Assembly (NCBI GenBank): GCA_029246415.1
Contig: JAQWNF010000044.1
Coordinates: forward strand, 1 to 64,000
Direction of reading: 5' to 3'
From: Glaciecola sp.
Lineage (GTDB): Bacteria; Pseudomonadota; Gammaproteobacteria; Enterobacterales; Alteromonadaceae
Length of the DNA: 64,000 nucleotides
Shown: piece by piece, positions 46,669 through 55,046 of the stretch
Position numbering within the stretch: the stretch's first letter is position 1
Layout of the letters: each line of letters opens with the position of its first letter
The notes under the pieces: generated by a model
Told to the model about the DNA's origin: nothing
What the model saw: the letters and a program-made list of their open reading frames with translations, nothing else
Database searches by the model: none
Program-made: the position numbers and the translations under genes

Positions 46669-46787
46669 GATAAATTCACTGTTGGTGATATAGATGTTTG
46701 CTATTATAATCTAGAAAAATCATATAGATCAGATAATTTTGCATATACTGATGCTATGCCATTACTTAACTAAAAGAGACAAGCCTT

Positions 46788-47003
46788 ATGCCACAACAAT
46801 CTCAGTATGATGATGCCCAGTTTGAAACAATATTAAATGAAGTATTAATGTGTTTAGAAAAGCATCAAGCAACCCGAGATTTGTCTTTAATGGTGTTGGG
46901 TAACGCTATCACCCATATTTTTTCGCATCAAGTTGATGAACGAATCAGACCGCAAATGGTCAAACAATTTTGTGATGTATTACAGCGTAGCGTAAAGGAT
47001 TAA
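46788..47003 (+). CDS. yejL: DUF1414 family protein YejL
   Basis: 71-aa DUF1414 protein (YDDAQFETILNEVLMCLEKHQATRDLSLMVLGNAITHIF), cytosolic, of unknown function, invariably next to yejM. Three bases separate its stop from the yejM start. Confidence 0.92.
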   Translation: MPQQSQYDDAQFETILNEVLMCLEKHQATRDLSLMVLGNAITHIFSHQVDERIRPQMVKQFCDVLQRSVKD

Positions 47004-47006
47004 TCT

Positions 47007-48560
47007 ATGATTTTTGCTGAATCACCACGCCGTCAGAAAGTCTCCCGCTTAGTCAGCTGGGGTCATTGGTTTGCGTTTTTTAATATTATTATCGCACTGG
47101 TGATTGCATCTATCTATGTGTTCTCTGCACCATTTCCTGACAACCTATTAGGTCAAATTTATCTATTTGCAAATTGGTTTGGGCATATTAGTTTTATTAC
47201 CTTCATCGGCTTCGTCATTTTCATTTTACCTATGTGTTATATGTTGGAAAATGTGCGCTTTGTTAAAACCGCCGCCTCTTTCATTGCCGCAGTAGGTTTA
47301 GCCCTACTAGCGTTTGACGCGCTCTTGTTCAATCGAACAGGTTTACATTTAAGTTTGCGCTCAAGTGAGCTGATTGTCGATGAAACTCGCTCGCACATTG
47401 CCTTTTTCACTTGGCAAGAATGGGCATTTTTAAGTTTGCTCTTCATTGTCTGGTTTGGTTTTCAGTTACTCATGGCTAATGCCTTATGGAAACGCATCGA
47501 GCGCTTTAGCCGTAAGCGCGTAGGTCAATCTGTGATTGGTTTGTTTTTGTTTAGCTTCGTTGGTTCACATGCATTACATGTATGGGCCGATGCACGTTTG
47601 TACCAACCTATCATGCAACAGGATAATATGTTCCCGCTTTCTTATCCTGCAACGGCTAAAACCACCTTATCTCGTTATGGGTTGTTAGATATTGCTGATT
47701 ATGAACAACAAAAATCGGTACAATTTACCTACAACATCGAACAACTTGCCTACCCAAAAGAACCGCTTTACTGTCCTATCGATAGAACGGCAAGTTGGGT
47801 GGTATTGTATGTGACTGATCCGATTGATGCCACAGCCGCCCTGCCATCTGATTGGTCATCAACGTCTTATTTCCGTCCGGCAAATACATTAGATGTGTTA
47901 GTTAAAACGGCACTGTTTAGCTTACCTAACTTATATCACCACTACCTTAAAGAAGCGACGCCAGTCATGGTGGATGTGCTTAGCGGAATTAAATTACCGA
48001 TTCATTTGTATAGCCCGTCAAACACGGGTATTGGTGACAATAAAATCATCACGCTGGATTTTGCAGAATTAACCCGTACGCTAAAACAATCCCAGCCAGG
48101 CATTACGTTTGCGTTTATTAGTGCCAGTCAGCTTAATACATTAACCCAAGATGAAGCATTAATGAGCGAGTCATTAACGGCACAAAATTGGCTTATTATG
48201 GCGCCTAACCCTGCAGATAAAGGGGTGAACGGGACAGTATGGAGTAATCAAACATTAAGCCAACAAGTCATGCTTGATGAAGATATTGTGCCAAGTATCT
48301 TTGCCCAGTTAGGTTGTGATGTAAATCCGACTGTCTACTCTACTGGACAAAATATTTTTGGACAAACTAGGGATTGGCAAGTCACGACGCAAAATGACTC
48401 GGTGATTTTACTCAATGATAATTATATCGCTAAGATCAAGAGCAACGGCTTAACTGAAATCCAATCTAAAACCACTGGTAATCAGTTAAATCAACAACTA
48501 AACACCGATATGTTCAACCGAGCAATCAAACATATCAGTCAGTTTTCTCAGATTAAATGA
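47007..48560 (+). CDS. yejM: DUF3413 / YejM (PbgA, LapC)-like inner-membrane protein
   Basis: 517-aa homologue of YejM, which adjusts lipopolysaccharide synthesis by controlling LapB/FtsH and LpxC. Five N-terminal transmembrane segments (about residues 22-190) precede a periplasmic sulfatase-fold domain. E. coli YejM is 586 aa; here the periplasmic domain is shorter and shows no metal-binding sulfatase motif, consistent with a non-enzymatic role. Its 3' end overlaps the convergent gmhB by 13 bases. Confidence 0.85.
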   Translation: MIFAESPRRQKVSRLVSWGHWFAFFNIIIALVIASIYVFSAPFPDNLLGQIYLFANWFGHISFITFIGFVIFILPMCYMLENVRFVKTAASFIAAVGLALLAFDALLFNRTGLHLSLRSSELIVDETRSHIAFFTWQEWAFLSLLFIVWFGFQLLMANALWKRIERFSRKRVGQSVIGLFLFSFVGSHALHVWADARLYQPIMQQDNMFPLSYPATAKTTLSRYGLLDIADYEQQKSVQFTYNIEQLAYPKEPLYCPIDRTASWVVLYVTDPIDATAALPSDWSSTSYFRPANTLDVLVKTALFSLPNLYHHYLKEATPVMVDVLSGIKLPIHLYSPSNTGIGDNKIITLDFAELTRTLKQSQPGITFAFISASQLNTLTQDEALMSESLTAQNWLIMAPNPADKGVNGTVWSNQTLSQQVMLDEDIVPSIFAQLGCDVNPTVYSTGQNIFGQTRDWQVTTQNDSVILLNDNYIAKIKSNGLTEIQSKTTGNQLNQQLNTDMFNRAIKHISQFSQIK

Positions 48561-49123
48561 AGACAATCACGCAGTGTATTTATTTGTAATACCTGCGTGC
48601 TATTTTCTGCAACGGTATCACTTAGTTGAGTAAGCGCAATGATATCCTGAGGTTTATTCGTCAACCAGTAACCAGTTCGTAAATGCGCATTGATCGCGCA
48701 TTGCATATCCGATCTATTATCCCCTACCATAATACTTTGTGACAAATCATAACCGTGCTTTTCAGCTGCGGTTAATAACATACCAGGCTTGGGTTTTCGG
48801 CATGCACAATCTTGTGTTAACGCACTATTGCCCGCTGTAAGATGATGTGGGCAATAATAAGTATCGGTGATCACTACACCTTGCTCAAGTAGTTGCGCGC
48901 ACATCCATTGATTAAGCTGTGCAAATTGATCTTCAGTATACATACCACGGGCAATACCAGATTGATTGGTCACAACAACCAGCTCATATCCTGATGCTTG
49001 CACATGCAACATTAACTCGATAATACCGTCCATAAACTCAAAATCAGCAATCTGGTGGACATACCCATGATTGACATTTATCACCCCATCACGGTCAAAA
49101 AAAGCGGCTCTTTTATTACTCAT
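48548..49123 (-). CDS. gmhB: D-glycero-beta-D-manno-heptose-1,7-bisphosphate 7-phosphatase
   Basis: HAD phosphatase (191 aa) of the ADP-heptose pathway for lipopolysaccharide inner core. The nucleophile motif is FFDRDGVIN (Asp10, Asp12). The zinc-binding loop has CPHH and CAC, followed by RKPKPGM, and MVGDNRSDM is motif III. It fits functionally beside yejM, which regulates the same envelope component. Confidence 0.92.
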   Translation of the reverse strand: MSNKRAAFFDRDGVINVNHGYVHQIADFEFMDGIIELMLHVQASGYELVVVTNQSGIARGMYTEDQFAQLNQWMCAQLLEQGVVITDTYYCPHHLTAGNSALTQDCACRKPKPGMLLTAAEKHGYDLSQSIMVGDNRSDMQCAINAHLRTGYWLTNKPQDIIALTQLSDTVAENSTQVLQINTLRDCLHLI

Positions 49124-49151
49124 CTTAATTGCTCATCTGCGTAGCTCATGG

Positions 49152-49985
49152 TTATTCTTGCTCTGACGGTAATTGATAGACATAGATCTTAAAATCGATT
49201 GTCACGCTACTTGGATCATCAATACACAATGCTCGTTTGTTGGCATTGGCGCTATGAGCATAAGGAGTCATCGCAAACAGTTGGCTTTTTTGTACTGAGG
49301 TTAAATCAAGGACAAAGGCCACATCTATCTCTTTAAGCAGCGGGACATCAGTTAATGGTTCAGGTGCATGTGGTGTGACTGTGTCATATAGGTGGGTTTT
49401 AAATTCTTGTAAATGTGATTGATTTGGTACGACCTGATACCACAACCCACCCGTATTGAGGACGCGTACTGCTTCAGCGGTGTCCATAGGCGCAAATACT
49501 TGTAACAGCACATCGATTTGATTACTTTTCAAGGGGAGATGATATGAAGAAGCAACCACATATTGATGTTGAATTAAGGCGTGTTGCTGTGCTTGTTTAG
49601 CTGCTCTCAATACCGCATTTTTGGCAATATCATTGCCTTGATAGGTGATATTTGGATCATCCAGTAATGCACTAAGTTGACGTAAATAATATCCTTCACC
49701 GCAGCCTGCATCATAAATTGCACGGACAGAACCCGCCGCCCGATGGCTTTGGATATCTGCACTAATCGCTTGAATTAATGGAGCATAAAAACCTGCATTT
49801 AAAAATGCTTCACGCGCTTGCACCATCACTTTATCGTCGCCTGGTTGAAGCGAATTTTTAAATTGCACAGGTAATAAATTGACATAGCCTTGCTTGGCAA
49901 CATCAAAACTATGACCATTGTCACAACGCCAAGGTTGATTGGTTTGAACAGATAAAGGAGAAGCACACAATGGACACTGCCACAT
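49152..49985 (-). CDS. rlmA: 23S rRNA (guanine-N1)-methyltransferase RlmA
   Basis: SAM-dependent enzyme (277 aa) methylating G745 of 23S rRNA in Gram-negatives. The N-terminal zinc finger WQCPLCASPL...RCDNGHSFD has its four ligands, and GYVNLLPVQFKNS is diagnostic. The Rossmann SAM motif is YDAGCGEGYYL. I start at ATG 49985, exactly before the zinc finger; the frame to 50024 adds 13 residues. Confidence 0.9.
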   Translation of the reverse strand: MWQCPLCASPLSVQTNQPWRCDNGHSFDVAKQGYVNLLPVQFKNSLQPGDDKVMVQAREAFLNAGFYAPLIQAISADIQSHRAAGSVRAIYDAGCGEGYYLRQLSALLDDPNITYQGNDIAKNAVLRAAKQAQQHALIQHQYVVASSYHLPLKSNQIDVLLQVFAPMDTAEAVRVLNTGGLWYQVVPNQSHLQEFKTHLYDTVTPHAPEPLTDVPLLKEIDVAFVLDLTSVQKSQLFAMTPYAHSANANKRALCIDDPSSVTIDFKIYVYQLPSEQE

Positions 49986-50139
49986 AAAAACTACCGAAAC
50001 GTCAACAAAACAAAATTTTACCAAACTATTGACGCTTGTGCTATGCCAGTCATTTGTATACGTAGGTATATATCTATATACCTATCTATTCATAACACTG
50101 ACTAAGCTATTAATTATCCAGAATTTATTCAAAATAGAC

Positions 50140-51786
50140 ATGCAACGTTTACGGGTCGCCTTAATTGATGAAGAAGCTATTTCGCGAGATACATTGCGCA
50201 GTCACTTGTTGTTTTTTCATCAGCTAGAAATTTGTAGTTTTTCTAGCCCTCAGTCGTTTAAAAGAGCCTGTTATAGACAGGATTTTGATATTGTCTTATG
50301 CAACCAAGAACTGCGTGGCGGACGGTCAGGTACGCAATGGTGTGAAGAGTTGATTATGAACAAATTAATCAAGCCTTCTACCGGTTTAGCCATTATAACA
50401 GGTGATCCCAGTGCAGCGGTTATCAGTCAGATCATCGATACCAACCCCGATATCATATTGTTAAAGCCTTATACGCTAAATATTCTTAAACGGCATTTTG
50501 ATGAATACTTTACGTTTAGACAAGTACTCAGCCCCTACTTAAATGATTTAGATAATGACCGGATAGCCCCAGTGATCCAAGGTTTACTTGCCATTACAGA
50601 GACACATCCACAACATTTACAATCGACTTACCGTTTACTCGGGCAACTGTATCTACAAACCCAACAGTATTTAGCTGCATTGCACATTTACGAAGTCGCT
50701 ATTACTAGCTTCCCTAATGCACTGTGGGCCAAATGGGGACTCATCAAAAGCCAATATTTAAATGGGGATTGGGATAATTGTGCCAATTTACTCAACACCT
50801 TGCTCCAAACCAAGGCGACTAGAGATAAAGCCCTAGAATGGCTAGCTTGTGTTGCTTTTGCTCAGCACGATTATAGTGCTGCATCAGAATATTTATCGCG
50901 TATTTTGACGTGTGATTTATCATTACAAGCGACCAAACTAAAATCTCACTTGTATTGTTTACAATCACAAATCGACCAAGCGATTAAGCTGTTAAATGAT
51001 AAGTGTAGTGCCAATCAAATGCTCAAAGATCAATTCAAAGAGCTCACCTTTGATTTGGTGCGATGTGTCATCCAAAAAATCCAACATGAGCAAGATGATA
51101 GCGCTAAAACGCAACAAATCTCACAAGCTAAACGCTTACTCACTCGCGCCACTAAAAAAGATATCGATCCGGTCAGTCTACAAAAGCGTGATAGTATTTT
51201 GACATCAGTATGCTTACTCGAAGGTGATACGGAGAAAGTACAGCGGATATTACAACGAGATTGGATGCAGAACTTTGACCGTGCCAGTGTTGAAACCATT
51301 CAACATGCAATTAATGCGAATCATCACATAGGAGAAGAGCAAACCGTAGCCCGCTTATTATCATTATCGAAAAAGAAACTACACAAAGTTGAATCACATG
51401 TAGAAAGTATATTGTGCACAACACAATTTGAGAGCCAAGAGGCATTACTCCATGATCAACCTACACGTGCAGTAAACTATAATGAAAAAGGTAGCCAACT
51501 GTATAGTAACAATCAGTTTGAACAGTCGATGTACTATTACTATAAAGCCCATCAACTGTACCCCAAATCCCCTACTTTTGGGTTAAACCTACTAACATGT
51601 ATGCACCATTGCCGGCAAATTCAGTACAAAGAAGCATTAGCCCAGAATTTGTTAGATATACTCAAAGATAGCCCTCTTAAAGCTCATCAAAATAAACGCT
51701 TAATTGCGCTGCAATCTGCCTTTGTGGGATTACTCAAACGTACGCCCCCGCTTCGTCGCTATCGTATCGATGTAGCCGTGCCATGA
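50140..51786 (+). CDS. Pseudo-receiver domain protein with TPR repeats
   Basis: 548-aa protein: N-terminal CheY-like receiver (about 1-125) and a long alpha-helical TPR region (about 145-530). The receiver keeps acidic residues at 10-12 (LIDEEAI) and the Lys in ILLKPYTL, but the phosphoacceptor is Asn55 (FDIVLCNQELRGG) rather than Asp, so phosphorylation is unlikely. It starts at ATG 50140; the longer frame from 50029 adds non-homologous residues. TPRs suggest a scaffold for protein contacts. Its C-terminus overlaps the convergent DUF2189 gene by 57 bases. Confidence 0.8.
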   Translation: MQRLRVALIDEEAISRDTLRSHLLFFHQLEICSFSSPQSFKRACYRQDFDIVLCNQELRGGRSGTQWCEELIMNKLIKPSTGLAIITGDPSAAVISQIIDTNPDIILLKPYTLNILKRHFDEYFTFRQVLSPYLNDLDNDRIAPVIQGLLAITETHPQHLQSTYRLLGQLYLQTQQYLAALHIYEVAITSFPNALWAKWGLIKSQYLNGDWDNCANLLNTLLQTKATRDKALEWLACVAFAQHDYSAASEYLSRILTCDLSLQATKLKSHLYCLQSQIDQAIKLLNDKCSANQMLKDQFKELTFDLVRCVIQKIQHEQDDSAKTQQISQAKRLLTRATKKDIDPVSLQKRDSILTSVCLLEGDTEKVQRILQRDWMQNFDRASVETIQHAINANHHIGEEQTVARLLSLSKKKLHKVESHVESILCTTQFESQEALLHDQPTRAVNYNEKGSQLYSNNQFEQSMYYYYKAHQLYPKSPTFGLNLLTCMHHCRQIQYKEALAQNLLDILKDSPLKAHQNKRLIALQSAFVGLLKRTPPLRRYRIDVAVP

Positions 51787-52524
51787 TGCATAACCAATCA
51801 CAGGCATAATCACAATAAAGCCAATAAACCCAGTAAGAAAACCAATACCAACCCCCGTGAAGATAATACTCGCCCAAAGCAGCATGACTAGTTTGTTAGT
51901 CAGCACAGCATTAATACTAGTTAAGACCCCTGTTGCTAAATCCACTTGCCGTTCCATTAAAATTGGCTGAGTGAACGCAGTCAACAAAAATACAACGCCG
52001 GTAAACACAATGCCAAAGCCCGTTCCAACTGCTAAAAACGGCCATAAATTGGCAAGGTTTGGCTCTAAATATGATGGATAGAATGCATGTATTAAAGCTG
52101 CGACTCGCAACCAAAATATCATTAAAATGACTAGCATCAAGCCAAAGCCCCACTCATTGACCGCATTACGGCTCATTGCTTTAAGAGAGTGACTCAGTTT
52201 GGGAGTATGCTGTTTTTCTAGTGACCAAGAAACATCATACAAGCCTGCGGCTAAAAATGGCCCTAGTAACATAAAACAAATCAATGCTGGCAGGATGACC
52301 ATATACCAGCCCATCAGAGCGACCAACGCACTTATTCCCCAAGGGATCAATACGAACAATAAGCCATAAAAAAGTGTAATACCTGGTGCTCGTTGCGCAT
52401 CTTGCATGCCAAGGATCAACCATTTAAATGGATCGATGAAATCCAACTCTCGACTAGCAATGACACGGGATATTGAACTATCTGCAATAACGGTTTCTGG
52501 TGGGTGCTCAAACTCTTTAGACAT
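51730..52524 (-). CDS. DUF2189 family membrane protein
   Basis: 264-aa inner-membrane protein with about six transmembrane helices arranged in hydrophobic pairs (residues 50-105, 125-150, 160-190, 205-250). The family signature begins DPFKWLILGMQDAQRAPGITLFYG. Function is unknown. The stop codon lies 57 bases inside the convergent receiver/TPR gene, an unusually long coding overlap. Confidence 0.85.
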   Translation of the reverse strand: MSKEFEHPPETVIADSSISRVIASRELDFIDPFKWLILGMQDAQRAPGITLFYGLLFVLIPWGISALVALMGWYMVILPALICFMLLGPFLAAGLYDVSWSLEKQHTPKLSHSLKAMSRNAVNEWGFGLMLVILMIFWLRVAALIHAFYPSYLEPNLANLWPFLAVGTGFGIVFTGVVFLLTAFTQPILMERQVDLATGVLTSINAVLTNKLVMLLWASIIFTGVGIGFLTGFIGFIVIMPVIGYASWHGYIDTIATKRGRTFE

Positions 52525-52599
52525 TGTGCTTCCTTACTTTTGATTTATGCTGCAAAAATTACATAAACGAACCAAATAACGAATGCGACACAACTATAA

Positions 52600-53031
52600 T
52601 TAACTTCGCATAGGATAAAATACGACAGCTTGATTAAAATAGATCGCAAGTTTATTGGTTAAATCCGTAAATAACATGACCTCATGACAATCGGGAAATT
52701 GATAACAATTAGCGATAAAACGATTGCAGTTGTTACTAAATACATCATAGTTCAAATATTCAAATATTCTAGCTTGAGCAAAATTTGCTGCAACGGCAGA
52801 ACCTAAAACCTGTGCATGTTGATTTGCCATGACATAAATCTGATCACCGGAGCGATCATGGATAAAACGTTCAGGTGAAACACTCCGAACTAATCCAGTC
52901 CCCGATAACTCGATAATTCCCCCGTTAACCCACAAGCCAGTGTGCGTCAAAGCACCAAAAATACCGCAACACACAACAGAGCCATTGATAGGCATCACGT
53001 CTTGCGTTGAGCGATGTAAAATCTCTGCCAT
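52600..53031 (-). CDS. LRAT-like (NlpC/P60 superfamily) protein
   Basis: 143-aa soluble protein resembling lecithin:retinol acyltransferase-like members of the papain-fold superfamily. A catalytic-type His lies in THTGLWVNGGIIEL and a Cys in FSNNCNRFIANC, the H...NC arrangement of LRAT proteins. There is no signal peptide or membrane anchor. It could be an acyltransferase, phospholipase or amidase; the substrate is not predictable. Monocistronic, between DUF2189 and alaA. Confidence 0.65.
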   Translation of the reverse strand: MAEILHRSTQDVMPINGSVVCCGIFGALTHTGLWVNGGIIELSGTGLVRSVSPERFIHDRSGDQIYVMANQHAQVLGSAVAANFAQARIFEYLNYDVFSNNCNRFIANCYQFPDCHEVMLFTDLTNKLAIYFNQAVVFYPMRS

Positions 53032-53154
53032 GTGCTTTATTTCCCATACGACTAAAATTTATGCATTAAACCGATTGAAACACTTCAACAGAATCAATAC
53101 TTACTGTATGCTACTGATATATAGACCGTTACAACCTAATTTAAGTTCATTACT

Positions 53155-54372
53155 ATGTATCACATCGGTAAATCTGCAAAGCTAGACAATGTCTGTTACG
53201 ACATCCGTGGCCCTATTCATGCTAAAGCGCGAGCAATGGAAGAAGAAGGTCATCGTATTTTAAAGCTCAATATTGGCAATCCTGCCCCATTTGGGTTTGA
53301 AGCACCTGATGATATTTTAAAAGATGTCATTTATAATTTACCTTCCGCTCAAGGTTATTCTGAAGCTACTGGTATATATGCGGCTAAGGTTGCAGTGATG
53401 CAGTATTACCAACAAAAAAACATTCGCAACATGACTACCCAAGATATTTTTATCGGTAACGGTGTGAGCGAAATGATCATGATGGCGATGCAAGCCTTAC
53501 TCAATCAAGGTGATGAGGTTTTATTACCTGCACCTGACTACCCGTTATGGACCGCAGCCGTGAGCTTGTCCTCTGGCACCCCTGTGCATTATGTCTGTGA
53601 TGAACAAGCAGGATGGTTTCCTGATATTGATGATATAAAACAAAAAATCACATCAAAAACCAAAGCGATTGTACTTATCAATCCCAACAACCCTACCGGT
53701 GCTGTGTATTCCAAAGAATTGTTACTGGATATTGTTGCCATTGCCCGTGAGCATAATTTGGTTATTTACAGTGACGAAATCTACGACAAAATTTTATATG
53801 ATGAAGCGCAACATACCTGTATTGCTTCATTAGCCGATGATGTTTTTATGGTCACTATGTCAGGCTTATCCAAGAACTATCGCGTCGCAGGGTTTCGCGC
53901 GGGTTGGTTGCTCGTGTCCGGTAACAAACGCGTTGCACAAGATTATATCGATGCACTGAATATGCTTTCTTCTATGCGGATGTGTGCCAATGTCCCTTGC
54001 CAGCACGCCATTCAAACCGCATTAGGTGGTTATCAAAGTATCAACGATTTAATTCATGACCGTGGTCGCTTGAAACTACAACGTGACGCGGCGACGACAG
54101 CATTAAACGCCATTGATGGTATTACATGTGTACCGCCAAAAGGCGCGTTGTATTGCTTTGCCAAAGTGGATGCACAAAAATTCAATATTCATAATGATGA
54201 ACAAATGATTTTTGATTTATTACAAAGTGAAAAGATTTTATTAGTCCATGGTCGTGCTTTTAATTTAAATCAAGGCTGCTATTTTAGATTGGTATTTTTA
54301 CCGCATGCCGACGTATTAACGCCAGCTATTGGCCGTATTGGTCAATTTTTTAACCATTATCAACAAAGCTAA
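53155..54372 (+). CDS. alaA: Glutamate-pyruvate aminotransferase AlaA
   Basis: Class I aminotransferase (405 aa) of the AlaA/YfbQ type making alanine from pyruvate and glutamate. It starts MYHIGKSAKLDNVCYDIRGP. The PLP lysine is in SGLSKNYRVAGFRAGW, with NPNNPTGAVY and YSDEIYDKILYD also canonical. yfbR follows after four bases; the pair is conserved with E. coli yfbQ-yfbR. Confidence 0.93.
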   Translation: MYHIGKSAKLDNVCYDIRGPIHAKARAMEEEGHRILKLNIGNPAPFGFEAPDDILKDVIYNLPSAQGYSEATGIYAAKVAVMQYYQQKNIRNMTTQDIFIGNGVSEMIMMAMQALLNQGDEVLLPAPDYPLWTAAVSLSSGTPVHYVCDEQAGWFPDIDDIKQKITSKTKAIVLINPNNPTGAVYSKELLLDIVAIAREHNLVIYSDEIYDKILYDEAQHTCIASLADDVFMVTMSGLSKNYRVAGFRAGWLLVSGNKRVAQDYIDALNMLSSMRMCANVPCQHAIQTALGGYQSINDLIHDRGRLKLQRDAATTALNAIDGITCVPPKGALYCFAKVDAQKFNIHNDEQMIFDLLQSEKILLVHGRAFNLNQGCYFRLVFLPHADVLTPAIGRIGQFFNHYQQS

Positions 54373-54376
54373 GCTG

Positions 54377-54982
54377 ATGCCCCAAAAAAGTTCATTCTTG
54401 GCTTGGTTATTACGCATGCCGTTGATTAAACGCTGGGCGTTGATGCATACAGTAAAGCCGGAAAACGTCGCGGAGCACTCTCATCAAGTAGCGGTAATCG
54501 CTCACTTGTTAGCGGTGATCCGTAACACTTACTTTGCCGGCACGCTCAACCCAGAGAAAGCGGCTACCATCGCCTTATATCATGAGGTGAGTGAAACGAA
54601 ATTGCAGGACATTAATCATGTTACTAAATATCATAACCCTGCATTAACCAAAGAATTTAAAAAACTAGAAGAACTAGCTGAAATTGAGTGCTTGCACACT
54701 TTACCTAGTGCCTTACAACCGCTTTTTGCGCATTTACTTGTACAAAATCAAGTAGAGCCCGAGTACAAAAAAATTGTTAAAGCTGCTGATCTTCTTTCAG
54801 CCTATTTAAAAGCATGCGACGAGCTTAGGTTTGGTAATCATGAGTTCAGACCGGTAAAAGAACGTTTAGAAAGTATGCTTCAGCATTTTTCCGAAGATAT
54901 GCCCGAGGTAGAGTATTTTCGTGAATGTTTTGAAGAAAACTGTGCAGTAGGTGTTGATGAATTAGCGAAAAATCCAATCTAG
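54377..54982 (+). CDS. yfbR: 5'-deoxynucleotidase YfbR
   Basis: HD-domain deoxyribonucleoside 5'-monophosphatase (201 aa) controlling dNMP pools. The metal-binding residues lie in HTVKPENVAEHSHQVAVIAH and YHEVSETKLQDINHVTKY; a late Asp is in KAADLLSAYLKACDE. ATG 54377 sits four bases after the alaA stop, so it is co-translated; the frame from 54329 overlaps alaA and is not needed. Confidence 0.9.
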   Translation: MPQKSSFLAWLLRMPLIKRWALMHTVKPENVAEHSHQVAVIAHLLAVIRNTYFAGTLNPEKAATIALYHEVSETKLQDINHVTKYHNPALTKEFKKLEELAEIECLHTLPSALQPLFAHLLVQNQVEPEYKKIVKAADLLSAYLKACDELRFGNHEFRPVKERLESMLQHFSEDMPEVEYFRECFEENCAVGVDELAKNPI

Positions 54983-55046
54983 TTGGATTTACCACACTAT
55001 AAGCTCAACAGAACAACACCATATCAGAGATGGAACAACCGAATAT

